From assembly GCF_014650555.1 (NCBI RefSeq), contig NZ_BMVE01000001.1:310001-374000 (forward strand): 64,000 nucleotides of DNA, given 5' to 3'. This document shows positions 28,183 to 36,232 of the stretch, in pieces; the stretch's first letter is position 1; every line of letters begins with the position of its first letter. The DNA is from Streptomyces goshikiensis (GTDB lineage Bacteria > Actinomycetota > Actinomycetes > Streptomycetales > Streptomycetaceae). The notes beneath the pieces are model-generated. The model was not told the DNA's origin. It ran no database searches and saw only the letters and a list, made by a program, of their open reading frames with translations. A program made the translations under genes and the position numbers.

Positions 28183-28821
28183 TTACTTCTCGTCCTGGTA
28201 GCACGGCTGGTCGCCGCCGAGCAGGCGCAGCTTGAGGTCGGGCAGCTTGAACGTACCCGCCGTCGTCGCCCACGCCTTCTGGCGCACGTTCGACAGAATC
28301 GCCTTGTCGGCGCGCTGGGAGAACGCGTACGGGCTCGCGACCGTACCGGCCTGCGGCTTGGTCTTGTGGCTCGCGTCGCCCACGGCGACACCGATGTCGA
28401 GGTTCTTGAACTCGGCGTCGGTGTCGAGCTCGGCAACATCCAGGTAGATGTTGTCGGCGACGGCCGGCTTGCCCTTGTGGCCCGTCCGCAGCTGGAGCGT
28501 GATGTTGCCCAGCGGAGTCGGGGTCACCAGCGACTGGCACATGTTGGTGATCTCGGCGTGGCTGAACCCGGAGATGGTGACCGGGTGGTGCGCCGCGTTG
28601 CCCTTGAGGTCGTGACCCTCGGCAATGCCGCCGTACTGGATGAGGTTGTCACCGTCGAGCTTGTCGGCCGAGACCTTGAAGTCCTGGCCGGAGACGCTGA
28701 AGGACGCCGCGAGGGCACCCTGCGCCAGACCCACACCGACCGCGGCGGTGGCCGCGATGCTCGGCACCATGACGAGCGCGAAGCGCTTCCATCTGGTCCC
28801 GCCACGAACCTGAGAACTCAT
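28183..28821 (-). CDS. DUF6230 secreted protein (often mislabelled cholesterol esterase)
   Basis: A 212-aa protein. ATG 28821 is preceded by the strong site AAGGAGGAACGAAA. The N-terminal basic part and hydrophobic segment (about 12-37, RFALVMVPSIAATAAVGVGLAQGALA) form a signal peptide or anchor. The mature part has two cysteines (NMCQSL, QPCYQDEK), probably a disulfide, and no catalytic serine motif, so the old esterase label has no support in sequence. It is the first gene of a three-gene operon with the DUF6114 protein and the linker protein. The 613-bp upstream region contains a candidate TetR operator. Confidence 0.78.
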   Translation of the reverse strand: MSSQVRGGTRWKRFALVMVPSIAATAAVGVGLAQGALAASFSVSGQDFKVSADKLDGDNLIQYGGIAEGHDLKGNAAHHPVTISGFSHAEITNMCQSLVTPTPLGNITLQLRTGHKGKPAVADNIYLDVAELDTDAEFKNLDIGVAVGDASHKTKPQAGTVASPYAFSQRADKAILSNVRQKAWATTAGTFKLPDLKLRLLGGDQPCYQDEK

Positions 28822-29174
28822 TTTCGTTCCTCCTTCTCGGACGTACATCTCCGGTCCGGGCCGTACCCGTCCTGGGATGGGAGAAGTGCTACGTCCTCGG
28901 GAAGGAGCGCAGGCGGCCGGGCCGCGGCGCACAGCCGCGTCCGGTACACCGGCGATCACCCCCGAGCGACAACCACTGGGCCACGCGTTCGCGCAACCTG
29001 GAGGGACAGGCCCTGCCGGTGCGGCAGAGACCCCCCTGTCCCACGGCCGGTGCGGAAACTGCCACCCGCCGGCTCGGTGGGGACCCTCCACCGCGGCTCC
29101 GGATGAGCGGCTCCGCGGGAAGGACCGAGCGTCGCCGATCGTGGTCCATTCCAGGCCGGGGCACAAGGGGGTTC

Positions 29175-29190
29175 GTTACTGGCGGGTAAC
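29175..29190. promoter_or_regulatory. Candidate TetR operator in front of the DUF6230 operon
   Basis: GTTACTGGCGGGTAAC is a near-perfect dyad and matches 11 of 12 core positions of TACCGGCGGGTA at the start of the tetR gene 1.5 kb away. Confidence 0.5.
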
Positions 29191-29315
29191 GGGTGGATAA
29201 CCGGAGTACGACCCACTGCCGTCGGGCGGCGACACAGGGTGTCACCCAGGGCCACGACAGAACGGGGGAAGAGTGAACCAACCGGACAGTTCACCTGGTT
29301 CGGCTTACTCGCAGT

Positions 29316-29361
29316 AACAGCGGCCGCGATTACCAAGTTTTGGTAAAATGCGGCCGCTGTT
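29316..29361. terminator. Long imperfect hairpin downstream of the thioredoxin-TPR gene
   Basis: AACAGCGGCCGC (29316-29327) and TTACCAA (29330-29336) pair with TTGGTAA (29340-29346) and GCGGCCGCTGTT (29350-29361), around a 3-nt loop with a small internal bulge. The total stem is about 19 bp. Its position, 74 nt after the thioredoxin-TPR stop, fits a terminator, although its AT-containing tip is unusual for this genome. Confidence 0.6.
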
Positions 29362-29434
29362 TACCAGCGTGTCAATAAATCGCCGGTGCTCCACCGGCCA
29401 CCCGGACCCTTCCGGATCCGGGCCGGGCCGGGAG

Positions 29435-30433
29435 CTAGAACAGGACGCGGGCGAGCGCGGTGCGCGCCGCCGACACCCGGGGGTCGTCCGCCCCGATGAC
29501 TTCGAACAGCTCCAGCAGGCGCACCCGTACGGCGTCCCGCTCGTCGCCCGCCGTCACCCTGACGGTGTCGACGAGACGGCCGAAGGCGTCCTCCACGTGC
29601 CCGCCGACCAGGTCCAGGTCGGCCGCGGCGATCTGCGCCTGCGGATCGCGCGGGTTGGCGGCGGCCGCCTCGCGCACCGCCTGCGGGTTCATGTGCTGCA
29701 CCCGGGAGAGCAACTCTGCCTGGGCCAGGCCCAGCTTCGCCTCCATGTTCGCCGGGTCATCGGCGAGTACGTTCTTGTACGCCTGCACCGCGCCGCCGAG
29801 GTCACCGGCGTCCAGCGCGACGACGGCCGCCTCCAGCAGCGCGTCGTACGGACCGGCCGGGGGCGCGGCCGCGGCGGCGGGGGCCCCTTCGGCACCGGGG
29901 TCGACCTGGAGGCCGATGAGGCCGAAGCGCTCCTCGGCGACCTGGACCAGCTGGGCGAGGGTCTCGCGGATCTGCTGCTCGGGCACCACGCCCTGGAACA
30001 GCGGCAGCACCTGGCCGGCGACCACGGCGAAGACCGCCGGGATGCCCTGGATACCGAACTGCTGCATCAGCATCTGGTTGGCGTCGACGTCGACCTTCGC
30101 GAGGACGACGCGGCCGGCGGCCTCGACGGTCAGCCGCTCCAGCAGCGGGCTGAGCTGCTTGCACGGCTCGCACCACTCGGCCCAGAAGTCGAGGACGACC
30201 GGGACCTCGTTGGAGAGCTGGAGTACGTCGCGTTCGAAGCCGGCCTCGTCGACGTCGATGACGAGCGCGGAGGGCGGCACGGCGCCGGCGGCCGCGGCCG
30301 CGGCGCCGGCGCCGCTCCCGCCCTGCCGGGCCGATTCGGCCCGCGCCTGCTCGGCCTTCGCCTTGGCCTCGCCGGCCGCCTTCACAGCGGCGAGGTCGAC
30401 GACGCCGCTCATGGACATGTTTCTGGGCTGCAT
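29435..30433 (-). CDS. Thioredoxin-domain protein with C-terminal TPR region (YbbN/CnoX-like)
   Basis: A 332-aa protein. An Ala/Lys-rich N-terminus (about 12-55) precedes a thioredoxin fold (about 58-170) with active site WAEWCEPCKQL (C88, C91); Glu replaces the usual Gly, so the redox potential may be shifted. Tetratricopeptide-like helices fill about 195-325 (VVALDAGDLGGAVQAYKNVLADDPANMEAKLGLA). This architecture matches YbbN/CnoX, a holdase and co-chaperone, in proteobacteria; unlike E. coli YbbN it keeps both cysteines. Cytoplasmic. It is divergent from the tetR gene. Confidence 0.85.
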   Translation of the reverse strand: MQPRNMSMSGVVDLAAVKAAGEAKAKAEQARAESARQGGSGAGAAAAAAGAVPPSALVIDVDEAGFERDVLQLSNEVPVVLDFWAEWCEPCKQLSPLLERLTVEAAGRVVLAKVDVDANQMLMQQFGIQGIPAVFAVVAGQVLPLFQGVVPEQQIRETLAQLVQVAEERFGLIGLQVDPGAEGAPAAAAAPPAGPYDALLEAAVVALDAGDLGGAVQAYKNVLADDPANMEAKLGLAQAELLSRVQHMNPQAVREAAAANPRDPQAQIAAADLDLVGGHVEDAFGRLVDTVRVTAGDERDAVRVRLLELFEVIGADDPRVSAARTALARVLF

Positions 30434-30738
30434 GCGTACATCCTCCCCCGTGTGCGCGCGCCGACGAAAAGGATCGCGCGAAATAGCGCGCGATCCGGCC
30501 CCACCCCTGTCGTGCCGGCCCTGCCGGTCCTACCGGCTCTGCCGCCTTGCTGGTCTTGTCTGTTCTTGCCCTGATGTCTGCGGCGCCGGGTCCCCACCTG
30601 GCACCAGTAGCCTTCGCGTGGTTGTCGCTCTTTCGCTACGAGCCGTAGCGTAACTCCCCGCAGGCCCGGGCGCCCCGTGATCTGAACCACAGCGCCAGGG
30701 CCCGGGGCGGTTCCCTACCGGCGGGTATGGTCACCGCC
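30434..30738. promoter_or_regulatory. Divergent thioredoxin-TPR / TetR intergenic region
   Basis: About 305 bp without a supported gene. A pyrimidine-rich run with repeated CTGCCGG/CTACCGG units (about 30518-30570) lies on the thioredoxin side, and the TetR palindrome is at the far end. Confidence 0.4.
30716..30727. promoter_or_regulatory. Candidate TetR autoregulatory operator
   Basis: TACCGGCGGGTA is a TACC/GGTA dyad lying at the start of the tetR gene. It is almost identical to the palindrome in front of the DUF6230 operon. Confidence 0.5.
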
Positions 30739-31377
30739 ATGCGCAACCCCAGCCCCGGCATCAGCCCCCCGCCCGGCCGCACCGGCCGCCCCCGCAGCGC
30801 CGCTGCGGACGCGGCGATCCTGGCCGCCACCCGGGACGCGCTGGTCGAGCTGGGCTGGTCGAAGCTGACGATGGGCGACGTGTCGGCGCGGGCGGGGGTC
30901 GCGAAGACCACCCTGTACCGGCGCTGGGCGGGCAAGAACGAGCTCGTCGTGGACGCGGTCGCGGAGCTCTTCGACGCCCTCGAACTGCCCGACCGGGGCT
31001 CCCTCGAAGCGGACATCGAGTACGTGGTCCTCCAGTTCGCGGAACTGCTGCGGCGCCCGGAGGCCCGTACGGCCCTGATGGCGGTGGTCGCGGAGTCCAC
31101 CCGGGACGAGGCGCTGCGCGACCGGATCCGGTCGGCGATCGTGGACCGGCAGAAACGTCTCGTCGTACTGGGGCGCGAACGGGCGCAGGCCCGCGGCGAA
31201 CTCCCCTACGAGGAGGACGAGTCCCTCACCGGCGACACCACCGACCTGATCTTCGACGTGATCGCGGGCACGGTGGTGCACCGGGCGCTGGTGAGCTCCG
31301 AGCCGGTGGACGGGCTGTGGGTGGCCACCTTCACGGCGCTCCTGATGCACGGCCTCCAGGGCGGGCCCCCGGCCTGA
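30739..31377 (+). CDS. TetR family transcriptional regulator
   Basis: A 212-aa protein. The N-terminal TetR HTH is clear: LGWSKLTMGDVSARAGVAKTTLYRRWAGKNELV (about 38-70). The ligand domain is all-helical. Start choice is uncertain: ATG 30739 (MRNPSPGIS) leaves the operator palindrome in the leader, whereas ATG 30727 would overlap it. Neither has a good ribosome site, so the message may be leaderless. The shared palindrome suggests that it controls itself and the DUF6230 operon. It is the last core-like gene before the SARP-ATP-grasp block. Confidence 0.85.
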   Translation: MRNPSPGISPPPGRTGRPRSAAADAAILAATRDALVELGWSKLTMGDVSARAGVAKTTLYRRWAGKNELVVDAVAELFDALELPDRGSLEADIEYVVLQFAELLRRPEARTALMAVVAESTRDEALRDRIRSAIVDRQKRLVVLGRERAQARGELPYEEDESLTGDTTDLIFDVIAGTVVHRALVSSEPVDGLWVATFTALLMHGLQGGPPA

Positions 31378-31561
31378 TTCCGCCGGTCGGCGACCGGCGG
31401 CGCGGCCGCGGCTCCAGGAACCCATCACTCCGTATTTACCTGGGCAGTTGGGCCTCCGCCGCCTTGTTTTCGGGGCCTGCCGCGGCCACGGGGAGCTGGT
31501 ATACGATCACGCTTCGTCAAGGCCTCCCGTCGAGGGCTGGCGCGAACCCGGTGAGGCAACC

Positions 31562-34500
31562 ATGAGCGATCATCGCCCCGCAGACGTGCACTTCGCGGTC
31601 CTCGGCTCGCTCGAAGTCCGCGCGGGAGGCGCCCGGATCCGGCTCGGCGGACCGATCTCGGAGCGGGTGCTCGCGACGCTGCTCCTCGACCCCGGCCGGG
31701 TGATGCCCATCGGCCGCCTCGTCGAGGCCGCCTGGGACGACGAGCCGCCCGCCACCGCCGCGCACCAGGTCCGCAAAGCCGTCGCCGATCTGCGCCAGCG
31801 CATTCCGGACGGCGGCCGGCTGATCGTCACCGAGGGGGCCGGCTACCGGGTGGCCGTCGCCCCGGAACGGCTCGATCTCAGCCTGTTCGCGCTGCGGCTG
31901 CGGCAGGCCCGGGCGGCGCTGGACGCCGGGCGGCCGCTGGACGTGGCGCGGGAACTGCGCGCCGCGCTCGACCTGTGGCGCGGCCCGGTGCTGTCGGGGA
32001 GCGGCGGCACGGCGATCGCCTCGGCCTCGGCGGTGCTGGAGGAACGCCGGCTGACCGCGGTCGAACAGCTCATCGAGATCAGGCTGGCGCTCGGCGAGTC
32101 CGGGGAACTCGTCGGCGACCTGCGGGAGCTGATAGCCGCCCACCCCCTGCGGGAGGCGCCGCGCGGCCAGTTGATGCTCGCGCTGTACCGGTCGGGCCGC
32201 CAGGCGGAGGCCCTGGCGGAGTTCGGCCGGGTCCGGGAGCTGCTGGTCGAGGAACTCGGCATCGACCCGGGCCCCCGGCTCACCCGCCTGTACGAGGCGA
32301 TCCTCCGCGACAGCCCCGAACTCGCGCCCCCGGAACCCCCCGCGCCCCCGCGCCCCGCCACGCCCTGGGCCGGCCCGGCCCCCGTGACCGGGACCCCGGG
32401 CTGGCCGAAGGCCGCGCCCGGCTCGATGGCCGGGGCCGCGGCCCCGGCCGAACCCGCTGCGGGCGGCCCGGTGGCCGACGCGGAGACGGCGACCGGGACC
32501 GGGCCCGACGCCCCGGCCAAGCCCGGACCCGGTTTCCCGGGCGGGCCTTGGGCCGGGGGCGGCGACACGGACAGCCCGGCAATCGCGGGCGCGCCCTGGG
32601 CCGGGGCCGGTGAGACGAGCGGCGCAGCAGTCGCGGGCGCGCCCTGGGCCGAGGGCAGGGCCTCATCCGCGGTCGGGCCCGAGCCCTGGGCCGGCGCCGG
32701 TCCCGGGGCCGGATCCACGAACGCGGCCGGGCCCGGCGGCGGGGCCGGGACCGGGGCGGCGGCCGGGGGTGAGCGGGTGGCGCCGCGGGCGACCGAGGTG
32801 CCGCGGACGCTGCCCAACGACCTGACCGGGTTCACCGGGCGGGAGCGGGAGCTGGGCCGGCTGCTGGAGCGGGCCGCCGCTCCGGCCGACGGGGCCACCC
32901 GGATCGTCGCCATCGACGGCATGGGCGGCAGCGGCAAGACCGCCCTCGCGATCCGGGCCGCGCACCGGCTGGCCGAGGCCTATCCGGACGGGCAGCTCTA
33001 CATCGACCTGCGCGGGTTCACCCCCGGCGAGCAGCCGCGGCTGCCGCTGAGCGTCCTCGGCGCACTGCTGCGCAGCCTCGGCGTGCCGGGCGAGCGGCTG
33101 CCCGAGGAGGCCGACAGCCGCAGCTGCATGTGGCGGGGCATGCTGGCCGAGCGCCGGATGCTGATCGTCCTGGACAACGCCGCCGACGTCGCGCAGGTGC
33201 GGCCGCTGCTCCCGGCGTCGTCGAACTCCCTCGTCCTGATCACCAGCCGGACCCGCATGGTCGAACTCGACGGCTGCGACTGGATGTCGGTCGGGGTGAT
33301 GTCCCCGCCGGACAGCCGGGCGCTGGTCAGGGAGGCGCTCGGCCGGTCCCGGACGGAGCGGGAGCCGGAGGCCGTCGAGGCGCTGGCGGAGCTGTGCGGG
33401 CACCTGCCGCTGGCGCTGCGGATCGCGACCGCCCGGCTGCGCAACCGGCCGCGCTGGACGGTGCGCCACCTGGTGGACCGGCTCGCGGACGGGACCCGCA
33501 GGCTGGACGAGCTGAGGTCGGGCGAGCGCAGCGTCGAGGCGACGCTGCGGCTGTCCTACCGGGCTATGCGGAAGGAACACCGGGACGCGTTCCGGCTGTT
33601 GGGGCTGCACCCCGGCGCGGAGATCGACGTGCATTCGGCGGCGGCGCTGCTGGGGTGCGGGGTGCGGGAGGCCGAGGACGTACTGGAGCACCTGCTGGAC
33701 GCGCACCTGGTCGGGCAGCACGAGATCGGCCGGTACGCCTTCCACGACCTGGTGCGGAGCTTCGCCCAGAGCCCGCGCGGCGACGACGACAACGACAACG
33801 ACGGCGACAACGACACGGTGGAGACGGCGGCCACCGGGCGGCTGCTGGACCACTTCTTCGCGGTGACCGAGGAGGCCTGCCGGTTCCTGTACCCGGGGCG
33901 CGACGCCGTCGACGTCCCGTTCGCCCGGCCGACCGGCGGGCTCCCGCCGATCGGGAGCGCGGGCGAGGCGGAGGCGTACTTCGACCGGGAGTACGTGACG
34001 CTGCTGGCGGCCGTGGCACGCGCCCAGGAGCGGGGGTTCTTCGCGCACGCCGTCCACCTGGCCCGGAACCTGGTGTTCCATCTCAATGCCCGCAGCTACC
34101 TGTCGGAGTACGCGCAGGCCGCGGACCTCGCGGTGGCGGCGGCCCGGCGGATCGGCGACCCGGCGCAGCTGCGGCTGAGCCTGTCGAACCAGACCGTCTC
34201 CCGCGCCAAACTCGGCCGGTTCCGCGAGGGGATCGCCGCCGCGTCGGAGGCCCTGGACATCGCGGTGTCCCTCGGCGACCGGCACGGCGAGGCGTACTGC
34301 CGCGACCTGCTCGGCATGCTGCACAGCTGCCTCGGCCACCTCGCGGCCGGGCGCAGCCACCTGGAGCGGGCGGTCGAGCTGTACCGGGAGGCCGGGAGCA
34401 ACCGGCAGGAGACGTACGCCCTGTGCAACCTCAGCTCGGTGTACACCTGGCTCGGGCGCCACCGGGAGGCCGCCTCGGCCGCCGAGCGCGCGGTGGCCAT

Positions 34501-35110
34501 CAGCCGCCGCCTCGGCGCCCGCAACGAGGAGATCTCCGCGCTGAACGACCTGGCGATCGCCCGGCTGGCGACGCGGGACCACTCCGCGGCCCGCTCCGCC
34601 GCCGAGCAGGCGCTGGAGCTGAGCGACGAGTCCCGGATGCCGGAGAACCTGGCGCTGACGCTCGCGCTGGCGGCGGACGCCTCCCTGCACCTGGGCCGGA
34701 CCCGGCAGGCCGTGGCCCACGCCGACCGGGCGTACGGGCTGATCCGGGCCAAGGGGACGGCGCTGCGGCAGGCCGTGGTGGAGAACATCCTCGGCGACGT
34801 CCACTGCCGGCGCGGGGAGTTCGACCGGGCGCTCGCCCTCCACGAGAGCGCCTACGAGCTAGCGTCGGCCATCGAGTACCGCATCGAGGCGGCCCGCGCG
34901 CTGCGGGGGATGTCGGCGGCCCTGGCGGCGACGGGACGGACGGGGCGGGCGGAGATCCTGCGCCGGTGCGCGGACGACGTCATGGAGAGCATGCGCGTAC
35001 CGGTGGACCGTCGGCCTGCGGCCCCCGAGGCGGCTCGGCCCGCCGCACGGCCCGCCCGGCCGCCCGTCGCGCCGGGCCCGGCCGCGGACCCCGCGCCGGC
35101 CTCGGCGTAG
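31562..35110 (+). CDS. AfsR/SARP-type transcriptional regulator (wHTH-BTAD-NB-ARC-TPR)
   Basis: A 1182-aa protein. ATG 31562 follows GGTGAGG; the longer frame from 31448 is unconserved. Domains: OmpR-like winged helix (about 8-95, VLGSLEVRAGGARIRLGG), BTAD (about 100-248), a Pro/Ala/Gly-rich linker (about 255-410) with repeated PWAG/PWAE units, an NB-ARC ATPase with Walker A GMGGSGKT (K459) and Walker B RRMLIVLDNA (about 533), an Asp/Asn run near 740, and TPR helices (about 810-1130). AfsR-type SARPs bind 11-bp-pitched repeats and activate antibiotic clusters. Such repeats occur at 35341-35358 and 37559-37576, so this is probably the activator of the adjacent operon. Confidence 0.9.
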   Translation: MSDHRPADVHFAVLGSLEVRAGGARIRLGGPISERVLATLLLDPGRVMPIGRLVEAAWDDEPPATAAHQVRKAVADLRQRIPDGGRLIVTEGAGYRVAVAPERLDLSLFALRLRQARAALDAGRPLDVARELRAALDLWRGPVLSGSGGTAIASASAVLEERRLTAVEQLIEIRLALGESGELVGDLRELIAAHPLREAPRGQLMLALYRSGRQAEALAEFGRVRELLVEELGIDPGPRLTRLYEAILRDSPELAPPEPPAPPRPATPWAGPAPVTGTPGWPKAAPGSMAGAAAPAEPAAGGPVADAETATGTGPDAPAKPGPGFPGGPWAGGGDTDSPAIAGAPWAGAGETSGAAVAGAPWAEGRASSAVGPEPWAGAGPGAGSTNAAGPGGGAGTGAAAGGERVAPRATEVPRTLPNDLTGFTGRERELGRLLERAAAPADGATRIVAIDGMGGSGKTALAIRAAHRLAEAYPDGQLYIDLRGFTPGEQPRLPLSVLGALLRSLGVPGERLPEEADSRSCMWRGMLAERRMLIVLDNAADVAQVRPLLPASSNSLVLITSRTRMVELDGCDWMSVGVMSPPDSRALVREALGRSRTEREPEAVEALAELCGHLPLALRIATARLRNRPRWTVRHLVDRLADGTRRLDELRSGERSVEATLRLSYRAMRKEHRDAFRLLGLHPGAEIDVHSAAALLGCGVREAEDVLEHLLDAHLVGQHEIGRYAFHDLVRSFAQSPRGDDDNDNDGDNDTVETAATGRLLDHFFAVTEEACRFLYPGRDAVDVPFARPTGGLPPIGSAGEAEAYFDREYVTLLAAVARAQERGFFAHAVHLARNLVFHLNARSYLSEYAQAADLAVAAARRIGDPAQLRLSLSNQTVSRAKLGRFREGIAAASEALDIAVSLGDRHGEAYCRDLLGMLHSCLGHLAAGRSHLERAVELYREAGSNRQETYALCNLSSVYTWLGRHREAASAAERAVAISRRLGARNEEISALNDLAIARLATRDHSAARSAAEQALELSDESRMPENLALTLALAADASLHLGRTRQAVAHADRAYGLIRAKGTALRQAVVENILGDVHCRRGEFDRALALHESAYELASAIEYRIEAARALRGMSAALAATGRTGRAEILRRCADDVMESMRVPVDRRPAAPEAARPAARPARPPVAPGPAADPAPASA

Positions 35111-35127
35111 GGGTCGGGGACCGGGCG

Positions 35128-35259
35128 TCAGCGGGGGCTGACGGCGGGGCCGACCTCGATCGCCCGGACCTCGGCGCCGGACGGCCGCGGGACGGCGGCG
35201 GTCCCGAGGACCAGGGCGACGGTGAGGACCCCGACGCAAGCGGCGATCTTGCTGCGCAT
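35128..35259 (-). CDS. 43-aa secreted peptide precursor beside the SARP gene
   Basis: Forty-four codons including stop. ATG 35259 is preceded on the minus strand by AGGGAG. The N-terminus MRSKIAACVGVLTVALVLG is a complete signal peptide, with a likely cut near GA (residues 28-29). It would release a mature peptide of about 14 residues, EVRAIEVGPAVSPR. It is convergent with the SARP gene, whose stop lies 17 bp away, and a CGGGAAC direct repeat sits about 80 bp upstream. Position and size invite comparison with AfsS-like or signalling peptides, but there is no sequence match to AfsS that I can see. Real gene likely; role unknown. Confidence 0.6.
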   Translation of the reverse strand: MRSKIAACVGVLTVALVLGTAAVPRPSGAEVRAIEVGPAVSPR

Positions 35260-35340
35260 GATGACTCCCTCTGTGCGGTGTGGTGGTGGAGTGCGCCGGG
35301 GCGGTGTGCCGTCCCGACACGGAAGACTCTGGCCGGACGC

Positions 35341-35358
35341 GTTCCCGAACCGTTCCCG
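35341..35358 (-). promoter_or_regulatory. SARP-type direct repeat in front of the peptide gene
   Basis: On the minus strand, heptamer CGGGAAC occurs twice at exactly 11-bp pitch (plus-strand GTTCCCG at 35341 and 35352), inside a perfect 11-bp tandem duplication (35340-35361). About 9-10 nt further on lies CAGAGT, an acceptable -10 element. This is the SARP-box geometry: repeats on one helix face next to the -10. Confidence 0.6.
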
Positions 35359-35390
35359 AACCGGTACCGGCCGGCGTACCGGCGTACCGG

Positions 35391-36197
35391 CTAGGAGGAG
35401 GCGCTCAGTTCCCGGCTGCGGTCGCGGGCGGCCTCGATGGCCGCCATCAGCGCGGCGCGCACGCCGTGCCGCTCCAGCTCCCGCATCGCGCTGACCGTCG
35501 TACCGGCCGGCGAGGTGACGGCCTCGCGGAGGCGGACCGGGTGCTCCGCGGTGTCGCGGAGCATCACCGCGCCGCCGACGGCGCTGCGCACGACGAGCTC
35601 GTGGGCCTTGTCCCGGGGCAGTCCGAGGAGCACGCCCGCGTCGGTCATCGCCTCGACGAGGAAGTAGAAGTACGCCGGTCCCGAGCCCGACAGGGCGGTC
35701 GCGGCGTCCTGCTGGGACTCCGGCACCACCAGGGTGTGGCCGACGCTGCGGAAGATCGCGCCGGCCCGGTCCACGTGGTACGGCGAGGCGTGGGCGCCGC
35801 CGGAGAGGACGGTCATGCCCTCGTCGACCAGGACCGCGGTGTTGGGCATGGCCCGGACCACCGGGGTGCCGGCCGGGAGCCGCTCCTCGAAGAAGCCGGT
35901 GGTGAGCCCGGCCGCCACGCTGACCAGCAGCGTGGCGGGGGTGAGCGCCGGGGCGATCTCCGCCAGCAGCGCGCCCATGTCCTGCGGCTTCACCGCGAGG
36001 ACGAGGACGTCGGCCCAGGAGGCGGCCTCCTGGTTGTCCACCACGGGGACTCCGTGGCGGGCCTCCAGCGCGGCCGCGTGCTCCTTGCGGCGGCTGGTCG
36101 CCCGCAGTCCGGACGCGGGCCAGCCGGACCGCAGCAGACCGCCGAGGAGGGCCTCGCCCATCTTGCCCGTGCCGAGCACGGCGACATCGCACGTCAT
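35391..36197 (-). CDS. proC: Pyrroline-5-carboxylate reductase paralogue
   Basis: A 268-aa enzyme that reduces P5C to proline with NAD(P)H. ATG 36197 follows GAAGGAGCAGCAC; the open frame upstream is not conserved. A Rossmann dinucleotide motif opens the protein (VAVLGTGKMGEALLGGLL). VRAMPNTAVLVDEGMTVLSGG and the dimerisation/active region ALSGSGPAYFYFLVEAMTDAGV (about 160-185) are canonical. It lies 35 bp after proB on the same strand. Streptomyces normally carry a housekeeping proC elsewhere, so this is probably an extra, cluster-associated copy; that is inference. Confidence 0.9.
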   Translation of the reverse strand: MTCDVAVLGTGKMGEALLGGLLRSGWPASGLRATSRRKEHAAALEARHGVPVVDNQEAASWADVLVLAVKPQDMGALLAEIAPALTPATLLVSVAAGLTTGFFEERLPAGTPVVRAMPNTAVLVDEGMTVLSGGAHASPYHVDRAGAIFRSVGHTLVVPESQQDAATALSGSGPAYFYFLVEAMTDAGVLLGLPRDKAHELVVRSAVGGAVMLRDTAEHPVRLREAVTSPAGTTVSAMRELERHGVRAALMAAIEAARDRSRELSASS

Positions 36198-36232
36198 GTG
36201 CTGCTCCTTCTCGCTCACCGTCGGATCGCCGG

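Larger units (their letters stand above)
28822..29434. promoter_or_regulatory. Upstream region of the DUF6230 operon
   Basis: A 613-bp stretch with no supported gene. It contains a palindrome GTTAC-N6-GTAAC (29175-29190) matching the TetR promoter palindrome, GAACC/GGTTC dyads (29276-29304), and the long hairpin 29316-29361 that probably ends the thioredoxin-TPR transcript. Long 5' control regions like this suggest regulated expression. Confidence 0.5.

Noticed and set aside
28183..28821. Cholesterol esterase annotation for the DUF6230 protein
   Set aside because: There is no G-x-S-x-G serine hydrolase motif or catalytic triad pattern; the protein is small with two cysteines.
29316..29361. 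Insertion-sequence end
   Set aside because: There is no transposase gene, no target duplication and no second copy in the window. Position after a gene end fits a terminator better.
28822..29434. Possible protein gene extending the DUF6230 frame upstream to 29166
   Set aside because: The extension lacks family features, and the strong AAGGAGGAACG site sits directly before the ATG at 28821.
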